Assembly (NCBI RefSeq): GCF_001675285.1
Contig: NZ_LSGQ01000030.1
Span: 310,001-374,000 of the forward strand
From: Elizabethkingia miricola
GTDB taxonomy: Bacteria > Bacteroidota > Bacteroidia > Flavobacteriales > Weeksellaceae
Direction: 5' to 3'
Length of the DNA stretch: 64,000 bases
This document shows, one piece after another, positions 41,948-49,609 of the stretch (positions are counted from its first letter, which is position 1; each line of letters begins with the position of its first letter). The notes under the pieces are model-generated. The model did not search any database. It was not told where the DNA came from and saw only the letters and a program-made list of their open reading frames with translations. Made by a program: the position numbers and the translations under genes.

Positions 41948-41958
41948 CTTCGTTGTTT
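41948..41958 (-). promoter_or_regulatory. attenuator segment 1 in the rtcB leader
   Basis: Minus strand AAACAACGAAG. It pairs with segment 2 (41881-41891, CTTCGTGGTTT) with a single A-G mismatch in 11 positions, enclosing the small hairpin CCACT-TGT-AGTGG at 41894-41906. It is nearly a copy of segment 3 (AAACCCGAAG, 41835-41844), which also pairs with segment 2 with one bulged T. Segments 1 and 3 thus compete for segment 2. Confidence 0.55.
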
Positions 41959-41986
41959 TTAAATGGTTAAACTTTATTTTGAGCTG

Positions 41987-41994
41987 CAAATATA
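41987..41994 (-). promoter_or_regulatory. -7 promoter box (TATATTTG) of the rtcB leader
   Basis: The minus strand reads TATATTTG, with a TTG 17 nt upstream as possible -33 element. I found no TAnnTTTG box between the leader terminator and rtcB, so this is the best promoter for the whole operon. Confidence 0.6.
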
Positions 41995-42154
41995 TTAATT
42001 TTTATAAAAACCAATATATTTTTTTATTGTCAGCTGCTATACTTCTTAATTTTTTATTCAGACTAAATAACAAATGCGTGTCGTACAGGCTTTATCAGGC
42101 AATTTTAAGGCTAAAACCTGTACATTTAAATAACTAATTAATAAATAATAAGAT
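41995..42154. other. AT-rich intergenic stretch without recognised genes
   Basis: 160 nt between the rtcB leader promoter and the cytochrome c gene. It is AT-rich and should carry the cytochrome promoter on the plus strand, but no clean consensus box or small gene was found. With 41643-41994 it makes a 512-nt gap without a full-length gene. Confidence 0.5.
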
Positions 42155-42457
42155 ATGAAAAAGACACTGATAGCAGGTGGACTAATGTTGTTTATATTTT
42201 CATGCAGCACACGGACACAAGGCACCGCCAGTACTGGAAAACCGGTTTACAAGCTAACCGAACAACAATTCGCAGCTGCTAAAAATCTTTTTGAAACCAG
42301 ATGCGGTAAATGTCATGATCTTCCAAAACCTGAAGATCATACAGCGGAGAAATGGAAGCCTATTATGGATCAGATGGCTCCAAAAGCTAAATTAACCGAT
42401 GAAGAGAAAAACTGGGTTCTTGCTTATGTAAGCACAAATGCAAAAAAACAGAACTAA
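42155..42457 (+). CDS. monohaem cytochrome c lipoprotein
   Basis: A 100-residue exported electron carrier. The lipoprotein signal ends in F-S-C, lipid Cys near 17. A short class I cytochrome c domain carries C-G-K-C-H at 50-54 and M-D-Q-M-A-P near 71-76, one of whose methionines is a likely axial ligand. It would be anchored in a membrane facing the periplasm and could shuttle electrons to oxidases such as cbb3, but it is far from that cluster. Followed by a strong terminator. Confidence 0.88.
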   Translation: MKKTLIAGGLMLFIFSCSTRTQGTASTGKPVYKLTEQQFAAAKNLFETRCGKCHDLPKPEDHTAEKWKPIMDQMAPKAKLTDEEKNWVLAYVSTNAKKQN

Positions 42458-42463
42458 AAATAA

Positions 42464-42498
42464 TAAAAGAGCTGCCCTTACTTAGAGCAGCTCTTTTA
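42464..42498 (+). terminator. terminator between cytochrome c gene and small membrane protein gene
   Basis: TAAAAGAGCTGC (42464-42475) pairs perfectly with GCAGCTCTTTTA (42487-42498), 12 bp, and serves both convergent genes. Confidence 0.85.
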
Positions 42499-42508
42499 TT
42501 TTGATATA

Positions 42509-42706
42509 TTACTTTCTATTCTTTACAAAAGATATCCCGTATACAATAAGAGTTGTCAGTACAAGAAGTATTGCTAAAATTCTCAGCACAAACCCTGACC
42601 AATAAAAAATATAAGGAGGATCTAATCCGTAAATATTCTGTAAATAACCTCCGGCTAAATAACAGAGTAAACTTACTAAAATCAGTATTAATAATCTTTT
42701 TTTCAT
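42509..42706 (-). CDS. small two-helix membrane protein
   Basis: A 65-residue protein with a basic start (M-K-K-R), membrane helices at about 4-22 and 35-58, and a basic end. It begins 13 nt after the mutase stop, on the same strand, and ends at a terminator, so it looks like a real last gene of that unit. No family recognised. It is preferred over the overlapping frame at 42516-42719, which lacks membrane segments and coding character. Confidence 0.6.
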   Translation of the reverse strand: MKKRLLILILVSLLCYLAGGYLQNIYGLDPPYIFYWSGFVLRILAILLVLTTLIVYGISFVKNRK

Positions 42707-42719
42707 ATCTGATTATCAA

Positions 42720-44843
42720 TTATTCCGCAGCAATCAGTTTCTCCAGAATCTCACATGCACATTGCGGCAGGTTTGTTCCCGGCCCAAATATATGATCTGC
42801 TCCGTTTGCGTATAAGAATTCATAATCCTGTTGTGGGATAACACCGCCTACAACAATGGTAATATCTTCAGCACCTAATTTTTTCAATTCTTCCACTACC
42901 TGCGGAACCAGCGTTTTATGCCCTGCAGCAAGTGAGGAAACTCCCAGAATATGAATATCATTTTCCACTGCCTGTTTCGCTACTTCTTCCGGTGTCTGGA
43001 ATAATGGTGCAACGTCCACATCAAAGCCCATATCTGCAAAAGCTGTAGCTACTACCTTTGCACCCCTGTCGTGACCATCCTGCCCCATTTTCACAACCAT
43101 TAAACGCGGTCTGCGTCCTTCGTATTCTTCAAACTTTTGCGTCAGCTCAACGGCTTTAGCAAAGTATTCATTTTTAGATGCATTCATAGCGTAAACTCCC
43201 TGAATGGTTTTTATTTGTGCTTTATACCTTCCGAATTCCCCTTCCAGAGCATCAGAAATTTCTCCTAAAGTAGCTCTTCTTCTTGCAGCTTCTATACTCA
43301 GTGCGAGAAGATTGCCCTTACCCGTTTTTGCACATTCTTTAATCTCATCGAGAATTTGCTCTACGGCCTTATTATCTCTCCCAGATTTTATGCTATTCAG
43401 CCTTTCAATCTGTTTCTGGCGTACCAATGAATTATCAATATCCAGAATTTCAAATTGTGGTTGCTTCTGCTGAGTTCTGAAGCTGTTTACTCCGATGATA
43501 AATTCTTCACTACTGTCAATCTTTGCCTGCTTTTTAGCAGCTGCCTCCTCAATTCTCATTTTTGGAATTCCGGCTTCAATAGCCTTAGTCATCCCACCTT
43601 CTTTCTCTACCTCTTCAATATACTTCATGGCTTCATCAATCATCTGTTGGGTAAGACTTTCTACAAGATAGCTTCCCCCCATTGGATCTACTACATCACA
43701 TATTTTGCTTTCCTGCTGCAATATAATCTGTGTATTTCTGGCAATTTTAGCAGAATAATCTGTAGGCAAGGCAATAGCCTCATCCAGTGCATTGGTATGC
43801 AAAGATTGTGTTCCGCCTAATGCTGAGGACAAAGCTTCTATAGCAGTACGGGTAATATTATTAAACGGTTCTTGTTCTGTCAAGCTCCATCCCGAAGTCT
43901 GGGAATGCGTTCTTAGAGCAAGAGATTTTGAATTTTGAGGTTTGAACTGTGCAATCAGCTCGGACCAGATATATCTGGCCGCACGCATTTTGGCAATCTC
44001 CATAAAATGATTCATACCAATAGCCCAAAAGAATGATAAGCGTGGGGCAAAATCATCGATATTCATTCCGGCCTGAATTCCGGTTCTTACATACTCTAAC
44101 CCGTCAGCCAATGTATAAGCCATTTCCAAAACAGGTGTGGCTCCTGCTTCCTGCATGTGGTAGCCTGAAATAGAAATAGAATTGAACTTAGGGATATTTT
44201 GTGAAGTATATTCGAATATATCGGCAATAATCTTCATAGAAGGCGCTGGTGGATAGATATAGGTATTCCTTACCATAAACTCTTTCAGAATATCATTCTG
44301 GATGGTTCCCGAAAGGAGTTCCTGATTTACTCCTTGCTCTTCTGCGGCTACAATATAAAATGCTAAAATTGGCAGTACAGCACCGTTCATAGTCATGGAA
44401 ACGGAAATCTGATCCAAAGGAATTTCATTGAAGAGGATCTTCATATCTTCTACCGAATCTATCGCTACTCCGGCTTTTCCAACATCACCAACAACTCTTG
44501 TATGATCCGAGTCATATCCTCTGTGCGTTGCAAGATCGAATGCTACAGAAAGGCCTTTTTGACCTGCTGCCAGATTTCTACGGTAAAATGCATTGGATTC
44601 TTCTGCAGTAGAGAATCCTGCATATTGCCTGATTGTCCAAGGTTTCTGAACATACATTGTTGTATATGGCCCTCTGAGATAAGGAGCAATCCCTGCCGAA
44701 TATTCTTTATCAATCAAAGCCCGGGCATCGTCTGCAGAATACGAAGTCTTCATCTGAAGTCCGTCCTTCTCAAAATTATAATTTTCAAATGCTGAAGGCT
44801 TAATATCAAAATCAGGTTTCGGCGTCGTTATGGGTCTTCTCAT
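42720..44843 (-). CDS. scpA: methylmalonyl-CoA mutase large subunit
   Basis: Adenosylcobalamin-dependent interconversion of succinyl-CoA and methylmalonyl-CoA. The 707 residues comprise a TIM-barrel acyl-CoA domain (about 30-500; G-P-Y-T-T-M-Y near 58-64 and R-T-H-S-Q-T-S-G-W near 310-318 line the active site) and a C-terminal B12 domain. The latter has the D-x-H-x-x-G motif, D-G-H-D-R-G near 589-594, and G-V-S-S-L near 637. No small-subunit gene adjoins: upstream are the GG-leader peptide genes and downstream the small membrane protein. The GTPase chaperone meaB is at 37351. Confidence 0.96.
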   Translation of the reverse strand: MRRPITTPKPDFDIKPSAFENYNFEKDGLQMKTSYSADDARALIDKEYSAGIAPYLRGPYTTMYVQKPWTIRQYAGFSTAEESNAFYRRNLAAGQKGLSVAFDLATHRGYDSDHTRVVGDVGKAGVAIDSVEDMKILFNEIPLDQISVSMTMNGAVLPILAFYIVAAEEQGVNQELLSGTIQNDILKEFMVRNTYIYPPAPSMKIIADIFEYTSQNIPKFNSISISGYHMQEAGATPVLEMAYTLADGLEYVRTGIQAGMNIDDFAPRLSFFWAIGMNHFMEIAKMRAARYIWSELIAQFKPQNSKSLALRTHSQTSGWSLTEQEPFNNITRTAIEALSSALGGTQSLHTNALDEAIALPTDYSAKIARNTQIILQQESKICDVVDPMGGSYLVESLTQQMIDEAMKYIEEVEKEGGMTKAIEAGIPKMRIEEAAAKKQAKIDSSEEFIIGVNSFRTQQKQPQFEILDIDNSLVRQKQIERLNSIKSGRDNKAVEQILDEIKECAKTGKGNLLALSIEAARRRATLGEISDALEGEFGRYKAQIKTIQGVYAMNASKNEYFAKAVELTQKFEEYEGRRPRLMVVKMGQDGHDRGAKVVATAFADMGFDVDVAPLFQTPEEVAKQAVENDIHILGVSSLAAGHKTLVPQVVEELKKLGAEDITIVVGGVIPQQDYEFLYANGADHIFGPGTNLPQCACEILEKLIAAE

Positions 44844-44978
44844 TTCATGAAGTTTATGCCCGTAAATTTAAAAAATATTACCAATACACGTTCAGATTAC
44901 CGGATATGTTTTACCACTTAATAACTTATTCAAGCCTAAAAGAATCATTTCGCTGAAAGTCAGACAGTAAATCAAAAA

Positions 44979-45000
44979 AAACGGACTTTTAAGTCCGTTT
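44979..45000 (-). terminator. terminator of GG-leader peptide gene A
   Basis: AAACGGACTT (44979-44988) pairs with AAGTCCGTTT (44991-45000), a perfect stem just after the stop at 45008. The same ACGGACT stem recurs after gene B, so the terminator seems to have been duplicated with the gene. Confidence 0.8.
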
Positions 45001-45007
45001 AAATTTC

Positions 45008-45172
45008 TTATTCCTCGATAGGAGGGCACAATGGTATTGTTCCATTTAGGCACCTTTGATTGCAATCCCAAGGATATTTTGTTCCATTGATAATACAATA
45101 GCCTTGTCTAAATTCTATATTATCCTTTCCACCAAGGATATTACTTAAGTTTTTTCTAGTAATTTTTTTCAT
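45008..45172 (-). CDS. double-glycine-leader, four-cysteine bacteriocin-like peptide A
   Basis: A 54-residue peptide. Residues 1-15 form a leader M-K-K-I-T-R-K-N-L-S-N-I-L-G-G, the pattern cleaved by C39-peptidase ABC exporters. The 39-residue core has Cys26, Cys37, Cys41 and Cys49 (C-x10-C-x3-C-x7-C), Pro-Trp before the second Cys, and I-P-L-C-P near the end, finishing P-I-E-E. It is 18/28 identical to peptide B in the cysteine region and 11/15 in the leader. No exporter, immunity or modification gene is adjacent. It is probably secreted and disulfide-linked; antibacterial or signalling role is inference. Confidence 0.8.
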   Translation of the reverse strand: MKKITRKNLSNILGGKDNIEFRQGYCIINGTKYPWDCNQRCLNGTIPLCPPIEE

Positions 45173-45185
45173 ATTAAATCTTTAT

Positions 45186-45212
45186 TTGGTGAATTACATA
45201 GATACAATATTT
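45186..45212 (-). promoter_or_regulatory. conserved 5' leader element of peptide gene A
   Basis: 27-nt block identical at 26 positions to 45447-45473 upstream of gene B, and exactly 13 nt before the ATG in both. On the minus strand it contains ATTGTATCTATGTA and ends in TTCACCAA. It could hold the promoter or a translation control element shared by both genes. Confidence 0.6.
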
Positions 45213-45246
45213 TTGTCATATGGCAAAAATATTAGTATCAAGTAAA

Positions 45247-45268
45247 AAACGGACTCTATAGTCCGTTT
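45247..45268 (-). terminator. terminator of GG-leader peptide gene B
   Basis: AAACGGACT (45247-45255) pairs with AGTCCGTTT (45260-45268), 7 nt after the stop. The stem matches that after gene A. Confidence 0.8.
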
Positions 45269-45274
45269 AATCTT

Positions 45275-45433
45275 TTAGTCCTCAGTAAATGGGCATAATG
45301 GAATTAATCCGTTTGGACATCTTCTGTTGCATGGCCAAGGGCGTAATTTTCCATCAATAAGGCAATGTCCTTGTTGATCACTAAGATCTCCGCCAACAAT
45401 ACTGCTCAGTTCTTTTCTGTTAATTTTTTTCAT
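45275..45433 (-). CDS. double-glycine-leader, four-cysteine bacteriocin-like peptide B
   Basis: A 52-residue peptide. Leader M-K-K-I-N-R-K-E-L-S-S-I-V-G-G (1-15), core of 37 residues with Cys24, Cys35, Cys39 and Cys47 in the same C-x10-C-x3-C-x7-C spacing as peptide A. Q-G-x-C, P-W-x-C-N-x-R-C-x-N-G and I-P-L-C-P are shared; it ends F-T-E-D. The acidic tail and the Arg/Lys exchanges show conservative divergence with cysteines fixed, which indicates selection on a folded product. Each gene has its own leader block and terminator, so they are separate transcription units produced by tandem duplication. Confidence 0.8.
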   Translation of the reverse strand: MKKINRKELSSIVGGDLSDQQGHCLIDGKLRPWPCNRRCPNGLIPLCPFTED

Positions 45434-45446
45434 AATATATCATATA

Positions 45447-45473
45447 TTGGTGAACTACATAGATACAATATTT
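45447..45473 (-). promoter_or_regulatory. conserved 5' leader element of peptide gene B
   Basis: Counterpart of 45186-45212: 26 of 27 positions identical and the same 13-nt distance to the ATG, while the 13-nt spacer itself has diverged. Confidence 0.6.
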
Positions 45474-45520
45474 CTCCGAATAAAAAAAATAACATACTTA
45501 AGTATAAATTGAATACAAAA

Positions 45521-45543
45521 AAAGCGGGCTTCAAAGCCCACTT
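45521..45543 (-). terminator. terminator of prfA
   Basis: AGCGGGCTT (45523-45531) pairs with AAGCCCACT (45534-45542), with one G-T-type mismatch, shortly after the prfA stop at 45568. Confidence 0.75.
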
Positions 45544-45567
45544 AATCTTTATTCGAAAAGTATATTT

Positions 45568-46653
45568 TTAGAAGCCTTCTTCTTCTCCTTTCATTTTTTC
45601 AGCATTTTCTGCCATGATTACAGCATCGATCATCTCACCAATATCTCCATTCATATAAGCATCAAGGTTATAGATCGATTTATTAATACGGTGATCTGTA
45701 ACCCTACCCTGAGGATAATTGTAAGTTTTAATCTTAGCAGAACGGTCTCCTGTAGATACCATCGTCTTACGCTGTGCTGCAATATCACCTACCACTTCCT
45801 GAAGTTTGATATCATATAGTTTTGCACGAAGCATTTCCATTGCCAATTCACGGTTAGCTAACTGAGAACGAGCCTGCTGACATACAACTACGATTCCTGA
45901 TGGCTTATGTGTTAACTGTACTTTTGTTTCTACCTTGTTAACGTTCTGTCCACCGGCACCTCCTGAACGGGAAGTCTGCATTTCGATATCTGCAGGGTTA
46001 ATTTCCACATCCACCTCTTCAGCTTCCGGAAGAACTGCAATAGTAATAGCAGAGGTATGAACACGTCCTTGAGACTCGGTTTCCGGTACACGTTGTACAC
46101 GGTGAACTCCGGACTCAAACTTCATAATACCATAAACACCTTCCCCTTCAACTTTCATAATCAATTCCTTATAGCCTTTAGTAGCTTCGTTAGAATCGGT
46201 TACCTCATGTCTCCAACCTTTGGTTTTAAAGTACATAGAATACATTCTGTAGATATCCTCCACAAAAATAGCAGCCTCGTCTCCACCTGTACCTGCACGT
46301 AATTCTACAATGATGTTTTTATCATCAGCAGGATCTTTCGGGATTAGTAATACTTTCAGTTCTTCTTCAAAACCCGGAATTTTTTCCTGAGCTTCAAGCT
46401 TCTCCATTTTAGCCAAATCGGACAAATCTTTATCTGATCCGTCAGCAATAATTTCGTCGGACTCTTTTATCGTATCTAAAGCCGATTTGTACTGATCATA
46501 AACCTTAACGATTTTCCCCAGATCACTGTATTCTTTATTTAAAGAAGAATATCTTTTCTGATCTGAGATAACATCCGGCTGAATGATCAAATCAGCGACT
46601 TCGTTATATCTTTGTTTTATAGCTTCCAGCTTCGGAATTAAACTCTTTGACAT
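45568..46653 (-). CDS. prfA: peptide chain release factor 1
   Basis: Recognises UAA and UAG stop codons and triggers peptide release. The 361 residues are a normal length. An N-terminal helical domain is followed by the codon-recognition domain around 180-200 (the tripeptide lies in V-P-E-T-E-S-Q-G-R region), and the GGQ motif [10 protein letters not shown] near 228-237. The window thus encodes two GGQ proteins: this general factor and the specialised PrfH at 38931. Own promoter box and terminator; monocistronic. Confidence 0.96.
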   Translation of the reverse strand: MSKSLIPKLEAIKQRYNEVADLIIQPDVISDQKRYSSLNKEYSDLGKIVKVYDQYKSALDTIKESDEIIADGSDKDLSDLAKMEKLEAQEKIPGFEEELKVLLIPKDPADDKNIIVELRAGTGGDEAAIFVEDIYRMYSMYFKTKGWRHEVTDSNEATKGYKELIMKVEGEGVYGIMKFESGVHRVQRVPETESQGRVHTSAITIAVLPEAEEVDVEINPADIEMQTSRSGGAGGQNVNKVETKVQLTHKPSGIVVVCQQARSQLANRELAMEMLRAKLYDIKLQEVVGDIAAQRKTMVSTGDRSAKIKTYNYPQGRVTDHRINKSIYNLDAYMNGDIGEMIDAVIMAENAEKMKGEEEGF

Positions 46654-46670
46654 AATAGAATTTTAGGCTG

Positions 46671-46678
46671 CAAAGATA
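46671..46678 (-). promoter_or_regulatory. -7 promoter box (TATCTTTG) of prfA
   Basis: The minus strand reads TATCTTTG, 17 nt upstream of the prfA ATG at 46653. It matches TAnnTTTG. Confidence 0.6.
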
Positions 46679-46737
46679 CGGATTTTCAGGAGACAAGAAA
46701 AAAGTAAAAAACAGCGGATTTTTACATTAAAAAAACA

Positions 46738-46769
46738 AAAATCCGTTCCTCAGAAGAGGAACGGATTTT
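46738..46769 (-). terminator. terminator after the small membrane protein gene at 46792
   Basis: A 14-bp stem, AAAATCCGTTCCTC-type arm at 46738-46751 with GAGGAACGGATTTT at 46756-46769, lies 22 nt after the stop. Confidence 0.85.
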
Positions 46770-46791
46770 CTTTATATAGTTTTGCTTTAAA

Positions 46792-47067
46792 CTAGTGTGC
46801 GTGATGTCCATGCGCTGGGCGCTCACCTGCAGGTCTTTGGTAGATTACCTCAACACCTTCCTGCTCATATAGCTTCTTGTATCTTACTTCTTCAGGATCA
46901 AAGTTTTTGTTCTTCTTTCCGAAGTATTCTAACAAACCTTCTGTTAACCAAAGCGGAACAATATATGTTGCGAACATAAAGATACACCAGAAACCAGCCA
47001 AGAACATTGTAAAGAAATACACTGTCCAAAGGAACTGATAGAATGGATAAAAAGATGATAAAATCAT
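46792..47067 (-). CDS. small membrane protein with His-rich tail
   Basis: A 91-residue protein with a hydrophobic N-terminal half (about 4-42; probably two short helices, rich in Phe and Trp), then a charged segment (F-G-K-K-N-K-N-F-D-P-E-E-V near 49-61) and a tail with H-G-H-H-A-H. Clear own terminator and position between prfA and the fumarase gene support a real gene. Family not recognised. The His cluster may bind metal, or be neutral. Confidence 0.7.
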   Translation of the reverse strand: MILSSFYPFYQFLWTVYFFTMFLAGFWCIFMFATYIVPLWLTEGLLEYFGKKNKNFDPEEVRYKKLYEQEGVEVIYQRPAGERPAHGHHAH

Positions 47068-47162
47068 TTCTCAAATATTTTATAGGGCAAAAATAGGTTT
47101 TTTTTACTTTTTAGCAAAGGATTTAAACGTCTATTTTTAATTTATACTCATTTTATATAGAA

Positions 47163-48770
47163 CTAGTGGGCAAGGTTTGCGAAGAAATCATTTCCTTTAT
47201 CATCGGTAATAATGAATGCAGGGAAATCTACTACTTCAATCTTTCTTACGGCCTCCATTCCCAGCTCTTCGAAGTCTACAACCTCAACAGATTTGATGTT
47301 TTCTTTTGCCAAAACTGCTGCAGGACCACCAATAGAACCAAGATAGAAACCACCATGTTTTGCGCATGCATCTGTTACATCTTTACTTCTGTTCCCTTTT
47401 GCCAGCATTACCATACTTCCGCCGTTTGCCTGGAACTCGTCTACATAAACATCCATTCTTCCTGCCGTTGTTGGGCCAAAGCTTCCTGAAGCCATTCCCT
47501 GAGGCGTTTTTGCAGGCCCTGCATAATAGATCGGGTGGTTTTTGAAATATTCCGGCATTGGTTTGCCACTATCTAATAATTCTTTGATCTTAGCATGGGC
47601 AATATCTCTTGCTACGATTAAAGTACCATTTAGTTTTAATCTAGTTTTAATCGGGTATTTTGATAGCTCAGCCAATACTTCATTCATTGGTCTGTTCAGA
47701 TTAATCGTTACGGGTTCTTCCAGATGTGGTGCTGTTTCTGGTAAGAATTTTTCAGGGCTTACTTCTAGTTGCTCAAGGAAAATCCCATCTTTGGTGATTT
47801 TTCCTTTGATATTTCTGTCAGCAGAACAAGAAACGCCCATACCAACAGGACAAGAAGCTGCATGGCGAGGTAAACGGATTACACGTACATCGTGTGTAAG
47901 ATATTTACCACCAAACTGTGCTCCGATAGCACTTTCCTGACAAATCTTTTGTACTCTCTTCTCCCATTCCAAATCACGGAATGCCTGACCACCAATGTTT
48001 CCTTCAGTCGGAAGGTTATCATAATATCCTGCACTAGCTTTCTTCACTGCTGCAAGGTTAGCTTCTGCAGACGTACCTCCGATTACTAAAGCCAGGTGAT
48101 ACGGTGGGCATGCCGCTGTACCAAGATCCATGATTCTTTCTTTAACAAATTCTTCCAGAGATTTATCATTCAATAATGATTTTGTCTTCTGGTAAAGGAA
48201 GGTCTTATTAGCAGAACCTCCTCCTTTTGCAAGAAATAAGAATTTATAAGCATCTCCTTCTTCTGCATAAATATCAATCTGTGCCGGAAGATTAGATCCA
48301 GAATTCTTTTCATCGAACATCGTTAACGGAACTACCTGAGAATATCTAAGATTCTGATTCTGGTAAGTATTATAAATTCCTTTGGAAATCCACTCAGCAT
48401 CGTTTGCTCCTGTATAAACGTTCTCTCCTTTTTTGGCAACACATATTGCTGTTCCGGTATCCTGGCAAGAAGGAAGTGCCCCCTTTACCGCTACAGATGC
48501 ATTCTGTAAAAGGTTATAAGCCACAAAGCGGTCATTGTCTGTCGCTTCAGGATCATCGATAATATTTTTAAGCTTCTGTAAATGAGTTGAACGAAGCATG
48601 AATGAAACATCTTTTAATGCTTCTTCTGCTAAAAGTTCCAGTCCTTTAGGATCAACAGTTACAATTTCTCTTTCACCTAACTTCTCAACCTTTACATAGT
48701 CGGAAGTCAATTTTTTGTATTGTGTGTCGTCTTTTAGAATAGGAAATGGTTCCTGATACTGAAATTCCAT
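47163..48770 (-). CDS. fumA: class I fumarate hydratase (iron-sulfur)
   Basis: Converts fumarate to malate with an oxygen-sensitive [4Fe-4S] cluster. At 535 residues it is the single-chain form with alpha and beta regions joined. Cluster cysteines are likely in P-S-C-Q-D-T-G-T-A near 99-107, A-A-C-P-P-Y near 218-223, and A-S-C-P-V-G-M near 310-316. The C-terminal region holds G-P-T-T-A-G-R-M-D near 434-442. A class II enzyme is encoded 2 kb away on the other strand, so the organism has both oxygen-sensitive and oxygen-stable fumarases. Confidence 0.95.
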   Translation of the reverse strand: MEFQYQEPFPILKDDTQYKKLTSDYVKVEKLGEREIVTVDPKGLELLAEEALKDVSFMLRSTHLQKLKNIIDDPEATDNDRFVAYNLLQNASVAVKGALPSCQDTGTAICVAKKGENVYTGANDAEWISKGIYNTYQNQNLRYSQVVPLTMFDEKNSGSNLPAQIDIYAEEGDAYKFLFLAKGGGSANKTFLYQKTKSLLNDKSLEEFVKERIMDLGTAACPPYHLALVIGGTSAEANLAAVKKASAGYYDNLPTEGNIGGQAFRDLEWEKRVQKICQESAIGAQFGGKYLTHDVRVIRLPRHAASCPVGMGVSCSADRNIKGKITKDGIFLEQLEVSPEKFLPETAPHLEEPVTINLNRPMNEVLAELSKYPIKTRLKLNGTLIVARDIAHAKIKELLDSGKPMPEYFKNHPIYYAGPAKTPQGMASGSFGPTTAGRMDVYVDEFQANGGSMVMLAKGNRSKDVTDACAKHGGFYLGSIGGPAAVLAKENIKSVEVVDFEELGMEAVRKIEVVDFPAFIITDDKGNDFFANLAH

Positions 48771-48911
48771 TTTTAATATTTTTCTGAAAAATTAGAGTCG
48801 TAAAAATAAGAATAATGAAAGCTGTACTATCTCCAACATGAGTAAAATCACTCGATTTTATCGATATTTATAATGGTTATAAATTGGATGAAATCTATTT
48901 AGGAAAACCAA

Positions 48912-48929
48912 ACATACCGACTGGTATGT
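48912..48929. promoter_or_regulatory. TetR operator, copy 1
   Basis: ACATACCGACTGGTATGT, an 18-bp near-perfect palindrome, placed over the -33 region of the TetR gene promoter. An almost identical copy lies after the gene at 49569-49588, so it is very probably the binding site of the TetR protein encoded between them. Confidence 0.8.
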
Positions 48930-48947
48930 GAAATAAGAAAAGATTTC

Positions 48948-48955
48948 TATATTTG
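48948..48955 (+). promoter_or_regulatory. -7 promoter box (TATATTTG) of the TetR gene
   Basis: TATATTTG matches TAnnTTTG, 9 nt before the ATG at 48965, so the leader is very short. The operator sits 18 nt upstream. Confidence 0.6.
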
Positions 48956-48964
48956 TAACGTGTT

Positions 48965-49552
48965 ATGAAAGAAACGCCTGAATATATTATTGAAAAGGTA
49001 GCTCCTGTATTTAATAAGAAAGGATATACCGCCACTTCATTATCAGAAATTACTAAAGCCACCAGCCTTACTAAAGGGGCTGTATATTTCTATTTTAAGA
49101 ATAAGGAGGATCTTGCCATTAAAGCTTTTCATTTCAATATAGAGAAGATTATTAAGCCTTTAAGACAAAAGATAGCATCAAAAGAAAACAGCATAGAGAA
49201 GCTTAAGGCTATTACTGAATATTTTAGAACCGATTATTTTGATTTTGCAAGAGAAATTGGTGGTTGCCCAATGCTAAATCTTGGTGTAGACGCTCAGTTT
49301 AATAATAAAGTACTGTTTGATGAAGCCCAGAAGATATCAAAAATTTTCATCCGGAGTATTTCTGAGATCATCAAGTCTGGTGTTCTTAAAAGGGAAATTA
49401 AAGCCCATACAGATGTTGACAAAATATCAATGGTTATTTATGCCATGACAGAGGGAGCCGTATTCATGGCAATTACAAAAGATGATAAAAGCTTTCTGAC
49501 TCATATGAATGACCATATCGACAGCAGCATTATAGAACAAATACGTATTTAA
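48965..49552 (+). CDS. TetR/AcrR-family transcriptional repressor
   Basis: A 195-residue regulator. The N-terminal HTH (about 10-55) includes G-Y-T-A-T-S-L-S-E-I-T-K-A-T-S-L-T-K-G-A near 20-39 and V-Y-F-Y-F near 40-44. The C-terminal helical domain is a ligand pocket of the TetR_C type. Two copies of one palindrome flank the gene, so it should repress itself and the downstream KAS III-like gene. The ligand is unknown; a fatty-acyl or drug-like molecule is plausible given the target. Confidence 0.9.
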   Translation: MKETPEYIIEKVAPVFNKKGYTATSLSEITKATSLTKGAVYFYFKNKEDLAIKAFHFNIEKIIKPLRQKIASKENSIEKLKAITEYFRTDYFDFAREIGGCPMLNLGVDAQFNNKVLFDEAQKISKIFIRSISEIIKSGVLKREIKAHTDVDKISMVIYAMTEGAVFMAITKDDKSFLTHMNDHIDSSIIEQIRI

Positions 49553-49568
49553 AAATTTTTTAACCATC

Positions 49569-49588
49569 AACATACCGATTGGTATGTT
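49569..49588. promoter_or_regulatory. TetR operator, copy 2
   Basis: AACATACCGATTGGTATGTT, same core as copy 1 with one change in the centre. It lies in the 57-nt gap before the KAS III-like gene, 21 nt from its ATG, where a bound repressor would block initiation or elongation. Confidence 0.8.
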
Positions 49589-49609
49589 ATAAAATTTAAA
49601 GATAAAATC

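Noticed and set aside
42516-42719. 67-residue minus-strand frame overlapping the small membrane protein
   Set aside because: No membrane segments or family features; the frame at 42509-42706 has two clear helices and a basic start.
44892-45098. Minus-strand 68-residue frame overlapping peptide gene A
   Set aside because: It runs through the terminator stem and out of frame over the conserved cysteine peptide; no coding character. Peptide A has a paralogue with conserved residues, so that frame is the real one.
45365-45571. Plus-strand 68-residue frame antisense to peptide gene B and the prfA end
   Set aside because: Covers the conserved 5' leader and the prfA terminator; shadow of the minus-strand gene.
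48912-49588. Operator pair as an attachment site or transposon end
   Set aside because: The two palindromes flank a TetR gene in promoter positions, which explains them fully; no transposase or target duplication seen.
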